From Pseudomonadota bacterium (lineage in GTDB: Bacteria > Myxococcota_A > Polyangia > Haliangiales > Haliangiaceae): a stretch of 59,728 bases of DNA. This document shows positions 46,849 through 56,020 of this stretch, piece after piece (positions within the stretch are counted from its first letter, which is position 1; each line of letters opens with the position of its first letter). The notes beneath the pieces are model-generated. The model was not told the origin of the DNA, searched no databases, and saw only the letters and a program-made list of their open reading frames with translations. The position numbers and the translations under genes are program-made. The stretch lies in assembly GCA_022360315.1 (NCBI GenBank), contig JAKSDA010000490.1, positions 1-59,728 on the forward strand, in the 5' to 3' direction.

Positions 46849-47858
46849 AGATACTGGTCACTGGTTCGAACGGATTTCTGGGGTCCGCTGTGGTGAAACG
46901 ACTGCTGGAGGGCGGTGAGCGGGGGATTCGCTGTCTTGTTCGTCCGGGCAGCAATCGGCGCAAGCTCGATGTGCTCGACGCCGAGTATCCCGGCGGAATC
47001 GAGTTTTTAACCGGAACCCTCAACAAGCCAGCCGATTGTGAAGGAGCGATCGACGGAGTCGATTTGGTCTACCATCTGGCTGCCGCGATGGGTGGTGCCC
47101 CGGCCGAGATGTTTGCCGGCACCGCGGTGGCGACCAAAAATTTGCTCGAGGCCATGGCGGCCAGCGATCGCACCATCAAACTGGTCCACTGCAGCTCATT
47201 TGCGGTCTACGGCGTGGCCCAGCTAGGCCGACGCGGCATGGTCGACGAGAATACTCCGATCGAGCCCCGGCCCGACAAGCGCGACCTCTATTCACACACC
47301 AAATACGTCCAGGAAGACCTGGTCTGGCAATATCACCGCAAGAGCGGTATTCCGATGGTGATACTGCGCCCCGGTGTGATCTACGGTCCCGGCGGTCCGC
47401 CCATGTCGGCGCGAGTGGGGCTCAACCTGTTCGGCATCTTTTTACATTTGGGCCGCAAAAACGCCCTACCTCTCACCTATGTCGACAACTGCGCTGATGC
47501 TCTGGTGTGTGCCGCAGAAAACTGCCGGTTCGAGGGCGAGGTATACAATGTAGTCGACGATGATTTGATCGGAGCCAGGGCGTTTCTCGACCGCTATCGC
47601 AAGTCTGTCAAGAAGATACCCTACGTATCGGTGCCGTACCTCGCCACCCACCTGATGTCGCTGGCGGTGGAGAAGTACCATACGTACTCGAACGGCCAGT
47701 TACCGGCGATTTTCACCCGTTACAAATCGGCCAGCATCTGGAAGGGCAATCGTTTCGACAACAGCAGGCTCAAGTCCATCGGGTGGAGACCGCGTGTGTC
47801 GACCGAGGAGGGTTTGCGCCGGCACTTCGAGCACCTCAAGAGTGAAGCGACGCAATAA
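46845..47858 (+). CDS. NAD-dependent epimerase/dehydratase (extended SDR)
   Basis: A 337-residue extended SDR. GSNGFLGSAVVKRL (about 7-20) is the GxxGxxG cofactor motif, LVYHLAAAMGG follows, and LYSHTKYVQE holds the YxxxK catalytic pair (about 148-152). GVIYGPGGPP and TYVDNCADALVCA are standard extended-SDR blocks. It probably epimerises, dehydrates or reduces a sugar nucleotide. It overlaps the preceding oxidoreductase gene by 4 bp. A gap of about 100 bp follows before the Uma2-family gene. Confidence 0.9.
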
Positions 47859-47961
47859 CGGCAGTGGCATTCACCGAGACCGAGGCCGCCGACAGCCGGC
47901 CGAATCCTGTCACAACCCGCCTGGAGGCAGCGTCTTTTCTATGCTACCTTTCAGGTAAGCC

Positions 47962-48918
47962 ATGAGCAGTGACACACCCCCTGGTTCTGTTTATCTCGCA
48001 CCCGGTGCGGGTGGTTCGGCAGGGGCACGATTGCCCGGCGCCAGCGAGCCGGAGTTCCCGCCGCCCGACCAGAACGTGGTCGAGCCCGAAACCTACCAGG
48101 AGATGATCGACGGCGAGATCATGCAGGTGGCGCCGTCGGATCCACCTCATGCCGATTGCCAGTTCGACATCGCGTATGTTCTGCGGGCCAACGTCGCGGA
48201 CGGTTATGTCGGTTCTACCGAGCTACTCACCCGGGTTTCTCGGGACAACAACTTCGCCACCGACGCGTGCATTCGCAAACAGGGCACCGACGCCGAGGGT
48301 CACCGGCATCTCGAAGAGCTATCGTTCGAAGTCAAGCACACGCAGAGCCAGGCCAGCCTCGACAAGCGTGCCCGCAATTTGCTCCGTCGCGGTGTGCGTC
48401 GGGTATTTGCCGTCCATGTTCGAGCCGAAAAGCGCGGCGGCGGCGAACACGTCAAGGCTGGCCCGGTGGTGGAATGGTCGGCGAGCCAGGATGGCTGGAA
48501 AACGCTGAAGGGCGATTCGTATATCAAAGACCGCTGTTTGCGTCGGCCGCTGAAAGTGCGGGCACTGATCGAAGCCGTGGAAGCCGACGACGCGGTCGCG
48601 CGCGGTCTCATCGACAAGGGCAATCGGGTCGTGCTCAAGCTGCAAACTCACAGCTACGACCAGGGCAAGTCGGATGGCTACGACCAGGGCAAGTCGGATG
48701 GCTACGACCAGGGCAAGTCGGATGGCTACGACCAGGGCAAGTCAGATGGGATGACTCGCGGTTACCAGGCAGGCATCCGACAAGGGATACGCGATTTTTG
48801 CCGGGCATTCGATATCGCGCTGACCCCGGCGCGCAACGCCAGGCTCGACGCTCTCGACGCAGAGAGCCTACAGACCCTCTTGCGCCATCTCCACGAGCAT
48901 CTCTCCTGGGACGAGTGA
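47962..48918 (+). CDS. Uma2-family (PD-(D/E)XK-like) protein with YDQGKSDG repeats
   Basis: A 318-residue protein. After a Pro/Gly-rich head of about 40 residues comes a Uma2-like core: YQEMIDGEIMQVAPSDPPHADCQFDIAYVL, then NNFATDACIRK and LEELSFEVKHTQSQ, which supply the D...ExK-type residues of the restriction-endonuclease fold. From about residue 232 the octapeptide YDQGKSDG is repeated four times. A helical C-terminal tail follows (IRDFCRAFDIALTPARNARLDAL). Uma2 proteins are abundant in cyanobacteria and myxobacteria and their role is unsettled. AGGT lies 5 bases before the ATG. Confidence 0.82.
   Translation: MSSDTPPGSVYLAPGAGGSAGARLPGASEPEFPPPDQNVVEPETYQEMIDGEIMQVAPSDPPHADCQFDIAYVLRANVADGYVGSTELLTRVSRDNNFATDACIRKQGTDAEGHRHLEELSFEVKHTQSQASLDKRARNLLRRGVRRVFAVHVRAEKRGGGEHVKAGPVVEWSASQDGWKTLKGDSYIKDRCLRRPLKVRALIEAVEADDAVARGLIDKGNRVVLKLQTHSYDQGKSDGYDQGKSDGYDQGKSDGYDQGKSDGMTRGYQAGIRQGIRDFCRAFDIALTPARNARLDALDAESLQTLLRHLHEHLSWDE
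48655..48750 (+). repeat. 24-bp tandem repeat in the Uma2-family gene
   Basis: Four head-to-tail units of TACGACCAGGGCAAGTCGGA plus TGGC. The first three are identical and the fourth differs at two positions (TCA for TCG, final G). Each unit encodes YDQGKSDG. The near identity shows recent expansion, and copy-number changes would keep the frame. Confidence 0.95.
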
Positions 48919-49332
48919 CGACCAGCCTCTGCATCCCACCGGCCGTGCCGAGGGTGAACGACCAGATCGTTCCAGTCGCGATCCACCGTCGAGGTCAGCA
49001 CCATGGCCAATTCCGCAGCCGATAGCCGAACCCGATACAAAGATGCCGGATCCGAATTCTTTGGCGGGCTCCTCGCTCGCGCCTTGCTAACGGCGCGCCT
49101 CGCGACCCTGGCTCGGTCCGATTCTTGACATGGCCTCTATTGCCTCGCGGTCTTGCCAGACGTATACCATCCGCATGCACAAGCCGATCGTACGAGATCA
49201 CCAGCGAGGGCATCGCGCGCGCCCTGCGAATGCGGTAAAGAGGGCATTGGTGTTGGCGTTGGCGAACAGTGCCTGAACAGTGAGCGAACAGTACGAGGAC
49301 AGTTTGAGCTGTAGCGGCTTGAACCGCGGTAG
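48919..49332. other. Intergenic region, nothing recognised
   Basis: About 410 bp between convergent genes. One minus-strand frame (49040 leftward) begins MYRVRLSAAELAMVL but runs into the Uma2 gene and shows no family signature. No hairpin terminator was found by eye. Confidence 0.35.
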
Positions 49333-51129
49333 TCAGGCGGCGCGTTCCCCGGTTTGCACCCGCCACAGGGCAGCGTAGGTCCCGTTGGCCTGGACCAGCT
49401 CGCTGTGGGTGCCCTGTTCGATGAGCGTGCCGCGTTCGAGTACGAAGGTACGGTCGGCGTTGCGTACCGTGGACAATCGGTGCGCGATGATGATGGTGGT
49501 GCGTCCGACCGCGATGCGTTCGAGCGAGCGCTGAATCGCAGCCTCGGTCTCGTTGTCGACCGACGACGTGGCTTCGTCGAGGATGAGCACTGGCGGGTCT
49601 TTGAGAATTGCCCGGGCGATCGAGATGCGCTGGCGCTGGCCACCCGATAGCTTCTGGCCCCGTTCTCCGACCACCGTGTCGTAGCCGCGGGGCAGCTCGG
49701 TTATGAAGTCGTGCGCCTCGGCGATCTTGGCCGCATCGACAATGGCCTCCATGGAGGCGTCGAAGCTGCCGTAGGCGATGTTGTCGCGCACAGTGCCGTG
49801 GAACAAGAACACGTCCTGACTCACCAGCCCGATAGCCTGCCGCAGGTCGGGCAAGGCCAGGCTATCGATGGGGTGGCCGTCGAGGCGGATAGTTCCGCTG
49901 GTCGGATCGTAGAAGCGCAGCAGCAACTTGACGATCGTGCTCTTGCCGGCTCCGGTGGCGCCGACAAATGCGACCGTGGACCCGGCCTCGATGGCGACCG
50001 ACAGCTGGCGCAGCACCTCGACCCGATCACCTGCGGGGGTCTGATACGCAAAATCCACTCTATCGACGTCGAGGTGGCCGCGCACCTGGTTTGTCGGCAG
50101 CGCAGTATCGCCGCCGGCAATGGTGCGCTCGGTGTCGAGTACGTCGAGGGCGCGGGCGGTCGACGCCATGGCCCGCTGCAGCTGATCGAGCATCCTGCCG
50201 AGGCGGGTGAGTGGCCACAAAAGGCGCTGGGTCATGAATACCAGCATGCTGTAAAGGCCGACGTTGAGCTCGCCTCCGAGCACCAGTTTGCCGCCGTAGA
50301 CCATGGTGGCGGCAAAGCCGACCACGATGGCCATGCGGATGAGGGGAACGAATGCGGAGCTCAAGGCGATGGCGCGACGGTTGGCTGCCGCGTAGTCGAG
50401 ACTCTCGGCTGCGATCTGCTCGATCTCGTGGTTCTCGGCGACAAAGCTCTTGATGGTGGCGATGCCGCCCAGGTTGTTGCTCAGTTCGCCATTGAGCGCG
50501 GCAACTCGCTCGCGCACTGCGGCGTAGCGCGGCTCTAGCCGGCGCTGGAACCAGAGCGAGCCCGCGACGATGATGGGCATGGGCGCGATCGCCATCCACG
50601 CCACATCAGGCACCACCGCGATGAACATACCGGCCACCACGACAAACGTGGTGGCCAGCTGGATGAGGTCGTTGGCGCCGCTGTCGAGAAATCGTTCCAG
50701 CTGGTTGACGTCGTCGTTGAGCACCGCCAGCAGGCCACCCGTGCTGCGATCCTCGAAGTAGGCCATGTCCAGCGTCTGCATGTGCCGGTAGACATCGATC
50801 CGCAGCTCGTGCTGCACGGTCTGAGCAAGCCCGCGCCAGGTGACTGCGTAGGCATATTCGAACAGCGACTCGAGGCCCCATACCGCGACCGTCAGGCCGG
50901 CGAGGATCCACAACTGCGTGCCGACATCGGTGTAGCCGATCTCGGCGACGAACGACGTCTCGCGCGACACGACGATGTCCACTGCAGCGCCGATGAGGAC
51001 CGGCGGCGCGAGATCGAAGAGCTTGTTGACGACGGAGTAGAACGCGGCGAGCATCCAGGTCGCGCGGTGGCGCCCGGCGTAGCGCAAAAGCCGGACCATG
51101 GGGTGTCGACGGGGTGAGAGACTGGCCAT
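49333..51129 (-). CDS. ABC transporter, fused permease and ATPase (MsbA-like exporter)
   Basis: A 598-residue half-transporter that would act as a homodimer in the inner membrane. The type-1 exporter membrane domain (about 1-320) has six hydrophobic segments. The nucleotide-binding domain (about 340-598) has Walker A GATGAGKST, Q-loop GLVSQDVFLFHGTV, signature LSGGQRQRISIARAI, Walker B PVLILDEATSSVD and the H-loop IIIAHRLST. All catalytic residues are present. The exported substrate (lipid, peptide or drug) is not indicated by its neighbours. The gene is separate from the ExbD gene upstream (77 bp). Confidence 0.93.
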   Translation of the reverse strand: MASLSPRRHPMVRLLRYAGRHRATWMLAAFYSVVNKLFDLAPPVLIGAAVDIVVSRETSFVAEIGYTDVGTQLWILAGLTVAVWGLESLFEYAYAVTWRGLAQTVQHELRIDVYRHMQTLDMAYFEDRSTGGLLAVLNDDVNQLERFLDSGANDLIQLATTFVVVAGMFIAVVPDVAWMAIAPMPIIVAGSLWFQRRLEPRYAAVRERVAALNGELSNNLGGIATIKSFVAENHEIEQIAAESLDYAAANRRAIALSSAFVPLIRMAIVVGFAATMVYGGKLVLGGELNVGLYSMLVFMTQRLLWPLTRLGRMLDQLQRAMASTARALDVLDTERTIAGGDTALPTNQVRGHLDVDRVDFAYQTPAGDRVEVLRQLSVAIEAGSTVAFVGATGAGKSTIVKLLLRFYDPTSGTIRLDGHPIDSLALPDLRQAIGLVSQDVFLFHGTVRDNIAYGSFDASMEAIVDAAKIAEAHDFITELPRGYDTVVGERGQKLSGGQRQRISIARAILKDPPVLILDEATSSVDNETEAAIQRSLERIAVGRTTIIIAHRLSTVRNADRTFVLERGTLIEQGTHSELVQANGTYAALWRVQTGERAA

Positions 51130-51206
51130 GTGGCCGTTACTTTACCCCACGCCGGCCGGCGGGCAGGCGGCGACACGCAAAGGCGAGCGCGGCAAGCCAC
51201 GGCAGG

Positions 51207-51689
51207 TCAACCGCCGCTGGTTGCGATGGCCAACTTGGTCAGCCCGATGCGTTTGGCTTTTTCCATGACCCCGACCACGCGGCCGTGGTGAACTCCGGCA
51301 TCGGCCTTGAGCACCACCTGGGTGTTCTTGTTGCGGGAAAATGCCGAGCGAAAAATATTGTCGAGCTGCTTTTCGTCGACCTCGGTGTCGTTGACGAAAA
51401 TCTGACCGTTGGGCAAGATCGTCACGATGATCGACTTCGCCGTGGGATCGACTTCCCGGGCCGTGCCCGAGGGCAGATTGATCTTGAGACCGGAGCGTTT
51501 TTCCTCGGCTATCTCCTGCTCGGCAAGCTCGCGCTTTTCTTTCTCGTGTTGCAGCGCCGCAGCTGCAGACACGATGAAGATGATGAGCAAAACCAGGAAT
51601 ACGTCGGTCAGCGGCGTGATGTTGATCTCGGCAAAGAGGGATTCTTCTGTGCCCTCGACATCGACATCATGCAGCTTTCCGATCGCCAT
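51207..51689 (-). CDS. ExbD/TolR-family biopolymer transport protein
   Basis: ATG 51689 is chosen because GGAGG lies 6 bases upstream; the open frame continues further but only within the exbB-like gene. The 160-residue protein has the N-terminal FAEINITPLTDVFLVLLIIFIV segment with the proton-coupling Asp, one membrane helix and a periplasmic domain (SIIVTILPNGQIFVNDTEV to VLKADAGVHHGRVVGVMEKA). It works with the ExbB/TolQ homologue encoded immediately upstream, with which it overlaps by 23 bp. A charged EKEKRELAEQEIAEEKR stretch after the helix is longer than usual. Confidence 0.9.
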   Translation of the reverse strand: MAIGKLHDVDVEGTEESLFAEINITPLTDVFLVLLIIFIVSAAAALQHEKEKRELAEQEIAEEKRSGLKINLPSGTAREVDPTAKSIIVTILPNGQIFVNDTEVDEKQLDNIFRSAFSRNKNTQVVLKADAGVHHGRVVGVMEKAKRIGLTKLAIATSGG

Positions 51690-52368
51690 CGGCGTCCTCC
51701 CTGCCCGTGCCGCGCTGGGCGCGTTCGCTCTCTGGACCACCAAACTCGTGCAACTGCTCCAAAAATTCGTCGGTCAGCATTTTGAGCTCGAGCGAGATGC
51801 GCGCGAGTCGCTGATTGAAGAAGTTGAAGATGATCACTGCGACAACTGCGACCAAAATTCCGGCTGCAGTGGCGACCAGCGCTTCTGAAATATGTCCAGA
51901 GACGACCCCGATACCAGCCTCGCCGCGGGCGTCCGCCGCTTCGAGATCTCCGAAGCCAAACAGAATGCCGACCACCGTGCCGAAAAGCCCGACAAACGGA
52001 GCAGTCGCGCCAATGGTGCCGAGCAGCCAGATCGGCCCTTTGAGGCTCGACAGCACCCGAACCCGCTCCCGGTGCACAGCGCTGTTGACATTGTCGGCCT
52101 TGACCCGGCCCAATCGCTCGTAGCCGACCAGGAATACATCGGCCAGGGGCGAGCGACTGCGCTCGCATGCCGAGCGCCCCTCGTCCACGGCGCCTCGAGT
52201 CAAACAACGCGATACAATATCGGCCAGCGCCCGGGCACGACTCATGAATTTCCACTGCGCGACGATACGCTCGAGCGCCACAGTCATCACGAGCACAGAG
52301 AACCCGATGAGCACCCACATCGTGCCCAGGGCGCCATTGAGGATGTCCCAAATCGATTGCTTGTCCAT
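51667..52368 (-). CDS. MotA/TolQ/ExbB-family proton channel protein
   Basis: A 233-residue protein with three membrane spans: about 15-35 (TMWVLIGFSVLVMTVALERI), about 112-140 (GTIGATAPFVGLFGTVVGILFGFG) and about 160-182 (ALVATAAGILVAVVAVIIFNFF). GLFGTVVGI and the helix after it are the family core that forms the proton path with ExbD/TolR. It overlaps the ExbD gene by 23 bp and probably powers an outer-membrane receptor or a Tol-like, gliding or transport complex. No TonB, TolA or receptor gene is in the window. Confidence 0.9.
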   Translation of the reverse strand: MDKQSIWDILNGALGTMWVLIGFSVLVMTVALERIVAQWKFMSRARALADIVSRCLTRGAVDEGRSACERSRSPLADVFLVGYERLGRVKADNVNSAVHRERVRVLSSLKGPIWLLGTIGATAPFVGLFGTVVGILFGFGDLEAADARGEAGIGVVSGHISEALVATAAGILVAVVAVIIFNFFNQRLARISLELKMLTDEFLEQLHEFGGPESERAQRGTGREDADGDRKAA

Positions 52369-53083
52369 GGATTCGTTATCTCGAGATTCTCGTGCAGCTC
52401 GGTCTACACGATTGTTCGCCCACCCGTGACAGGCCCCGGAAACTGCCGCCGGGCCGACTTGGCAGACCTTTGAATGCCCGGCAAGGGAACGTGGGGATCA
52501 TGGAAAACACAGTGAAAATCGTATAGCTTATTGTGGACTGAATACGGCCGCCCAGCCACCGCCTTCGCCCGGCAAGCTGTACAGTCTCACATTCTTGAGA
52601 CCCCGGCGCGGACCAGACCGTTGCCCCCTGCTTCGATCGATGCCGTGGCAACGATACGTCCGAGTCGCTCGAGCGCATCCCGAAAAGCGGCCAGGCAATG
52701 TAGCCCCGGTCCGCGATGAGTGGGAGATCACTGCTCGTTGCCCCGGGATGGGACCCCGCCGATCGAGCAGTACCGACTCGCAACTGGCGAATCATCTGAT
52801 CATTTTAGCAGCGTTCGGAGAGAATCCCGAATGCTGCACAGGAATGCAGGGCCGATGCCAAGTTTGCCAGGGGCGGCCGGGGCGGCCGGTTATTCGATCG
52901 GTATTGTTACAAATCGTACATCTGTAACACCCGGCGGCGTCTCTGCGATCGAATAGCTGGCCGGACGGACGGACGCTCCGCACGAATGCGCCTCGCATTG
53001 CTTGCCAGGACGTCCGGTTACACAGATCGGCAGGAGCGGTTTCTCTGCGACTAGCCGCCTTGGTCGTCTATGATGGAAAGGGT
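52369..53083. other. Intergenic region between exbB-like and response regulator genes
   Basis: About 715 bp between divergent genes. On the minus strand near 52530-52690 two frames together read LERLGRIVATASIEAGGNG and then NVRLYSLPGEGGGWAAVF before a stop, which could be the tail of a decayed gene, but no family was recognised. A nested inverted repeat is listed separately. Otherwise nothing is supported. Confidence 0.35.
52884..52962. promoter_or_regulatory. Nested inverted repeat upstream of the response regulator gene
   Basis: The outer arms 52884-52900 (GGCCGGTTATTCGATCG) and 52946-52962 pair at 15 of 17 positions. Inside, GTTACA (52906-52911) and TGTAAC (52923-52928) pair exactly. The structure ends about 120 bp before the response regulator start. 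It may be a regulatory RNA fold, a terminator or a pair of operators. Confidence 0.4.
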
Positions 53084-53572
53084 ATGCGGTGCCTGGTCAT
53101 TGACGACGACGAATCTCCGCGCGCCCTGGTGGCCGCGGTCCTCAGACGCCATGGGCATGAATCCGCCGGGGTTGAGAACGGCGATCAGGCAATCGCGGCG
53201 ATGGATTCGGGTGAGTTCGATTTTGCCATCGTCGATATGGAGCTGCCTGGCACCGATGGGGCGACCCTGACAGCCGAGCTTCGCGGTCGTTATCCCGATC
53301 TCAAGGTACTCATCGTGTCTGGGCATGACGACCGCCGCTACATACTTTCAGCCCTAGAAGCTGGCGCCAACGGATACCTGCTCAAAGACGATGTCGGCGA
53401 GTTTTTGCCCGCCGCACTGCACGACATCGAGGCCGGATTTACCCTGCTCAGCCCTCGTATCCACACCGGTACGCTGCGCAAACTGCTGCGCGTCCTCGGC
53501 CGACCAGTGGTGGAGGCGAGATCCGAACCGCGCTCGCGCTCCGATCTCAAGCCTGTCCAGCCCCCGGCGTGA
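53084..53572 (+). CDS. Response regulator with receiver domain only
   Basis: From ATG 53084 the product has 162 residues. The CheY-like receiver is complete: acidic pair D7-D8, phosphoacceptor D51 in AIVDMELPGTDG, S79 in IVSGHDD and K101 in YLLKDD. The sequence GANGYLLKDD and the following LLSPRIHTGTLRKLL look like a NarL/FixJ-type protein, but the expected LTPRE helix-turn-helix is missing. Only a basic Arg/Ser/Pro tail follows. No histidine kinase is adjacent. The open frame extends to a TTG at 53060; ATG 53084 fits the start of the domain better. Confidence 0.88.
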   Translation: MRCLVIDDDESPRALVAAVLRRHGHESAGVENGDQAIAAMDSGEFDFAIVDMELPGTDGATLTAELRGRYPDLKVLIVSGHDDRRYILSALEAGANGYLLKDDVGEFLPAALHDIEAGFTLLSPRIHTGTLRKLLRVLGRPVVEARSEPRSRSDLKPVQPPA

Positions 53573-53575
53573 CGA

Positions 53576-54904
53576 TCAGCCAGAGGCTATCATGCGGGCC
53601 AGATGGCGGAGAGTGGCCAATCTAGAGCGGCCTTTATTGACCGGTGACATAATGTCTTTTTCGAGCGCGGGCAGACGGGGCATGAATTTTTGCGCACGCG
53701 AGACTGCGCGCAAAACTCGGTGGGGATCTTGCAGCCAGCTCTTGGGTGGCTTCTCGCCCAGGCGTTCGAGAACTGCGCCGAGAGGATGGGTGAGCATTTT
53801 CTGCACGCCCACCATGGTGCACAGAGCCTCGGCGCCGGCCGAGATCAGTGGGCCAGCGCCGTAGCGCGGCTGACTGGTGCCAAAGAAATAGATATTCTTG
53901 TACGCTGGCGGCAGCATTCCGGTGATCAAGTTGGGCATGCCGTCGCGGTTCCAGGTCACCACGCCATTGGCCATGAATGGGAAGCTCACGTGATAGCCCG
54001 TGGCGCATATGATGAGATCGAATTGCTCTCGGCTGCCGTCTTTGAACTCGACCCATGAGCCGTCGTACCGGCTGATGTCATTGTGCGGGATGACGCGGCC
54101 GTGCCGCAGGAAGTGCAGGAGTTCGGTGTTGATGGTCGGGTGTTTTTCGAACACATCGTGGTCGGGATGGTCGAGGCCATAGCTCTCATACCGCCCGACG
54201 ATGGCCCGCAGCATGGTTTTGATGAACACGCGCTGCGCGAACACGGGCATCCACGGCTTGAGCAGTTCGATCGTGGGCACTCCGAACATGGTCTTGGGCA
54301 TGAACCAGTAGCCCCGACGCATGCTGATGTGTGCGCCCTTGGCGAAGCGCGCCGCCTCGACCGCAATGTCGCACGCTGAGTTGCCACCGCCGATGACCAG
54401 CACCTTCTTGCCGGCCAGAATATCGGGCCTCCGGTAGTCCTTCGAGTGGATGATCTGGCCGGAAAAATGTCCCGGATAGGAGGGCATACGCCGATCCCAA
54501 TGATGTCCGTTGCACACCACCACACCGCCATACACACGCCGTTCACCGCTGTCCAGCGCGATTTCCCAGCAGCTGTCCTCGACCGGCCGAATGTGCTCGA
54601 CGCGGGTGCTGAAAGCGATGTTCGGCCGCAGCTTCCAGTGGTCGGCGTACTCTCTGAGATAGGCCAGCATCTGGTCCTTACTGGGAAAATCAGGCCAGTG
54701 GTCGGGCATCGGCCAGTCGGAATACTGAGTCGTCTTGCGCGAAGAGATGATGTGAACCGTATCGTAAACGCCGTGATACCAGTTGCCGCCGACGTCGTCG
54801 TCGGCCTCGAACTGATCGTAGAGAATACCGTGGCGTTTGAACGCCGCCGCCACGCCGAGTCCGCAAAATCCGGCGCCCACGATCGCGTACTTGTCTGTCA
54901 CCAT
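53576..54904 (-). CDS. Flavin-containing monooxygenase (FMO/Baeyer-Villiger type)
   Basis: A 442-residue flavoprotein. The FAD motif AIVGAGFCGLGVAAAF lies at the N terminus and the NADPH motif VLVIGGGNSACDIAVEAARF at about 168-187. The FMO fingerprint lies before it in GHFSGQIIHSKDY (FxGxxxHxxxY type). Late in the sequence CATGYHVSFPF is the usual ATG-type motif. It should oxygenate a ketone, amine or sulfur compound using NADPH and O2. It starts 2 bp after the stop of the PF10118 hydrolase gene, with GAGG in the end of that gene, so it is the second gene of a TetR-controlled operon. Confidence 0.92.
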   Translation of the reverse strand: MVTDKYAIVGAGFCGLGVAAAFKRHGILYDQFEADDDVGGNWYHGVYDTVHIISSRKTTQYSDWPMPDHWPDFPSKDQMLAYLREYADHWKLRPNIAFSTRVEHIRPVEDSCWEIALDSGERRVYGGVVVCNGHHWDRRMPSYPGHFSGQIIHSKDYRRPDILAGKKVLVIGGGNSACDIAVEAARFAKGAHISMRRGYWFMPKTMFGVPTIELLKPWMPVFAQRVFIKTMLRAIVGRYESYGLDHPDHDVFEKHPTINTELLHFLRHGRVIPHNDISRYDGSWVEFKDGSREQFDLIICATGYHVSFPFMANGVVTWNRDGMPNLITGMLPPAYKNIYFFGTSQPRYGAGPLISAGAEALCTMVGVQKMLTHPLGAVLERLGEKPPKSWLQDPHRVLRAVSRAQKFMPRLPALEKDIMSPVNKGRSRLATLRHLARMIASG

Positions 54905-54906
54905 GG

Positions 54907-55842
54907 CTAGGCCTCGATGGTTGGATCGTCTATCCGGGACAAGTATTTCTGGGCCAGGTGGTAATTGTCATTGTTGTCGGGATGGAAATCGCGCCGCAAA
55001 TAGGAGCGAATTCCCTTCCAGAACACATTGCGCGCAATTTCTCGGGCATTGCTTCCGATCTGCGGTCCGCCTTCTCGGACGGGAAGCTGGCCTGCTATGC
55101 GACGCGCCTCGGCCCGGTCGATATCGTCCTGGCGGAGCAGCATGCGAGTGCCGATGAGCCACCAGCAAGCCAGGGCCAGGGACGCCAATATCATCCCGGC
55201 GACACGCAAAAGATAGCTCGGATTGACCTGGCGGAGAACGTCAAATGCCACGGCCTTGTGCTCGATCTCCTCGGCCGCGTGCCAGCTCATGAGATCGCGC
55301 ATGACCGGATGGGCGATGTCCAAAAGATCGCCCTCCAGCACCTGCTCGGCCATGATCGCAGTGTAGTGCTCGGCCGCCGCGGTCACCGCCAGATTCAGCG
55401 CCGGCGGCGAAATCCGCTCCAAAAAGCCAAAGCTGACCCGCTCGAAGCGGCGGAGAAAACCGCGTATCTCGTAACCCTGCCCTTCCAGTATGGCGAAAAA
55501 ACGCTCGTGCTCGCGCGCGTGATTGCCTTCTTGGCCAAAAAAACCGCGAATCCTCGCGTCTTTCTCAGCCGCGTCGTCACCACCGCCGGTGCGGCGATCC
55601 GTGTAGTACTTGACACTGCGGACGAAGAATCGCTCCCCAGCGGGAAATAGCAAATTGACCCCGTTGGCCAGATGAGTGGCCACAGCATTGCCGCCAAACC
55701 AGTGCCGGGGAATCTCCATGCTGAAGGGTAGCTTTCTCTTGCGCGACCGGATAGGGCGTGATTCGCCCGCTCCGGTCGCTAACGGCCGATCCATCGGAAG
55801 CGCTGCGGACGATACGCTCGGTGCCAGTTCATTTCTGTTCAT
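54907..55842 (-). CDS. Predicted metal-dependent hydrolase (PF10118 family)
   Basis: A 311-residue protein with a ferritin-like helical core rich in Glu/His: EGNHAREHERFF (about 103-114), AAAEHYTAIMAE (about 146-157) and MSWHAAEEIEHKAVAF (about 175-190). These could supply a di-metal site. They match the PF10118 family of predicted metal-dependent hydrolases, often encoded beside monooxygenases. A hydrophobic stretch (AGMILASLALACWWLIG) suggests membrane contact. The ribosome-binding site AGAGG overlaps an operator-like palindrome directly before the ATG, so regulator binding would block both transcription and access to the start. Confidence 0.85.
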   Translation of the reverse strand: MNRNELAPSVSSAALPMDRPLATGAGESRPIRSRKRKLPFSMEIPRHWFGGNAVATHLANGVNLLFPAGERFFVRSVKYYTDRRTGGGDDAAEKDARIRGFFGQEGNHAREHERFFAILEGQGYEIRGFLRRFERVSFGFLERISPPALNLAVTAAAEHYTAIMAEQVLEGDLLDIAHPVMRDLMSWHAAEEIEHKAVAFDVLRQVNPSYLLRVAGMILASLALACWWLIGTRMLLRQDDIDRAEARRIAGQLPVREGGPQIGSNAREIARNVFWKGIRSYLRRDFHPDNNDNYHLAQKYLSRIDDPTIEA

Positions 55843-55843
55843 G

Positions 55844-55895
55844 CCTATTGACCTCTGTTCAATAGGCTACCAGCTATTGAACAGAGGTCAATAGG
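55844..55895. promoter_or_regulatory. Twin TetR-type operators in a 22-bp perfect inverted repeat
   Basis: The left arm 55844-55865 and the right arm 55874-55895 are exact reverse complements separated by 8 bases. Each arm is itself a dyad, CTATTGA-7-TCAATAG, so the region holds two copies of one operator in opposite orientation. It begins one base upstream of the PF10118 hydrolase start codon, overlapping its ribosome-binding site, and lies about 125 bp upstream of the divergent TetR gene. Confidence 0.8.
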
Positions 55896-56020
55896 AGAAT
55901 TGCTCCGGTCTCTGGCATTCTCATAACCAATTGAAATAAATGGCGATAGTGTTCGACATGTGGAGCATGGTGGGCTGGCCTCTTCTTGAGGGAGAGCATC
56001 TGGCGAGCTATGGTGGCTGC

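Noticed and set aside
48655..48750. A CRISPR-like array
   Set aside because: The 24-bp units are directly adjacent without spacers and lie in frame inside a coding sequence, so they form a VNTR.
51207..52368. The ExbB/ExbD pair as a novel system
   Set aside because: It is a standard two-gene arrangement. Absence of TonB nearby is common because TonB is usually encoded elsewhere.
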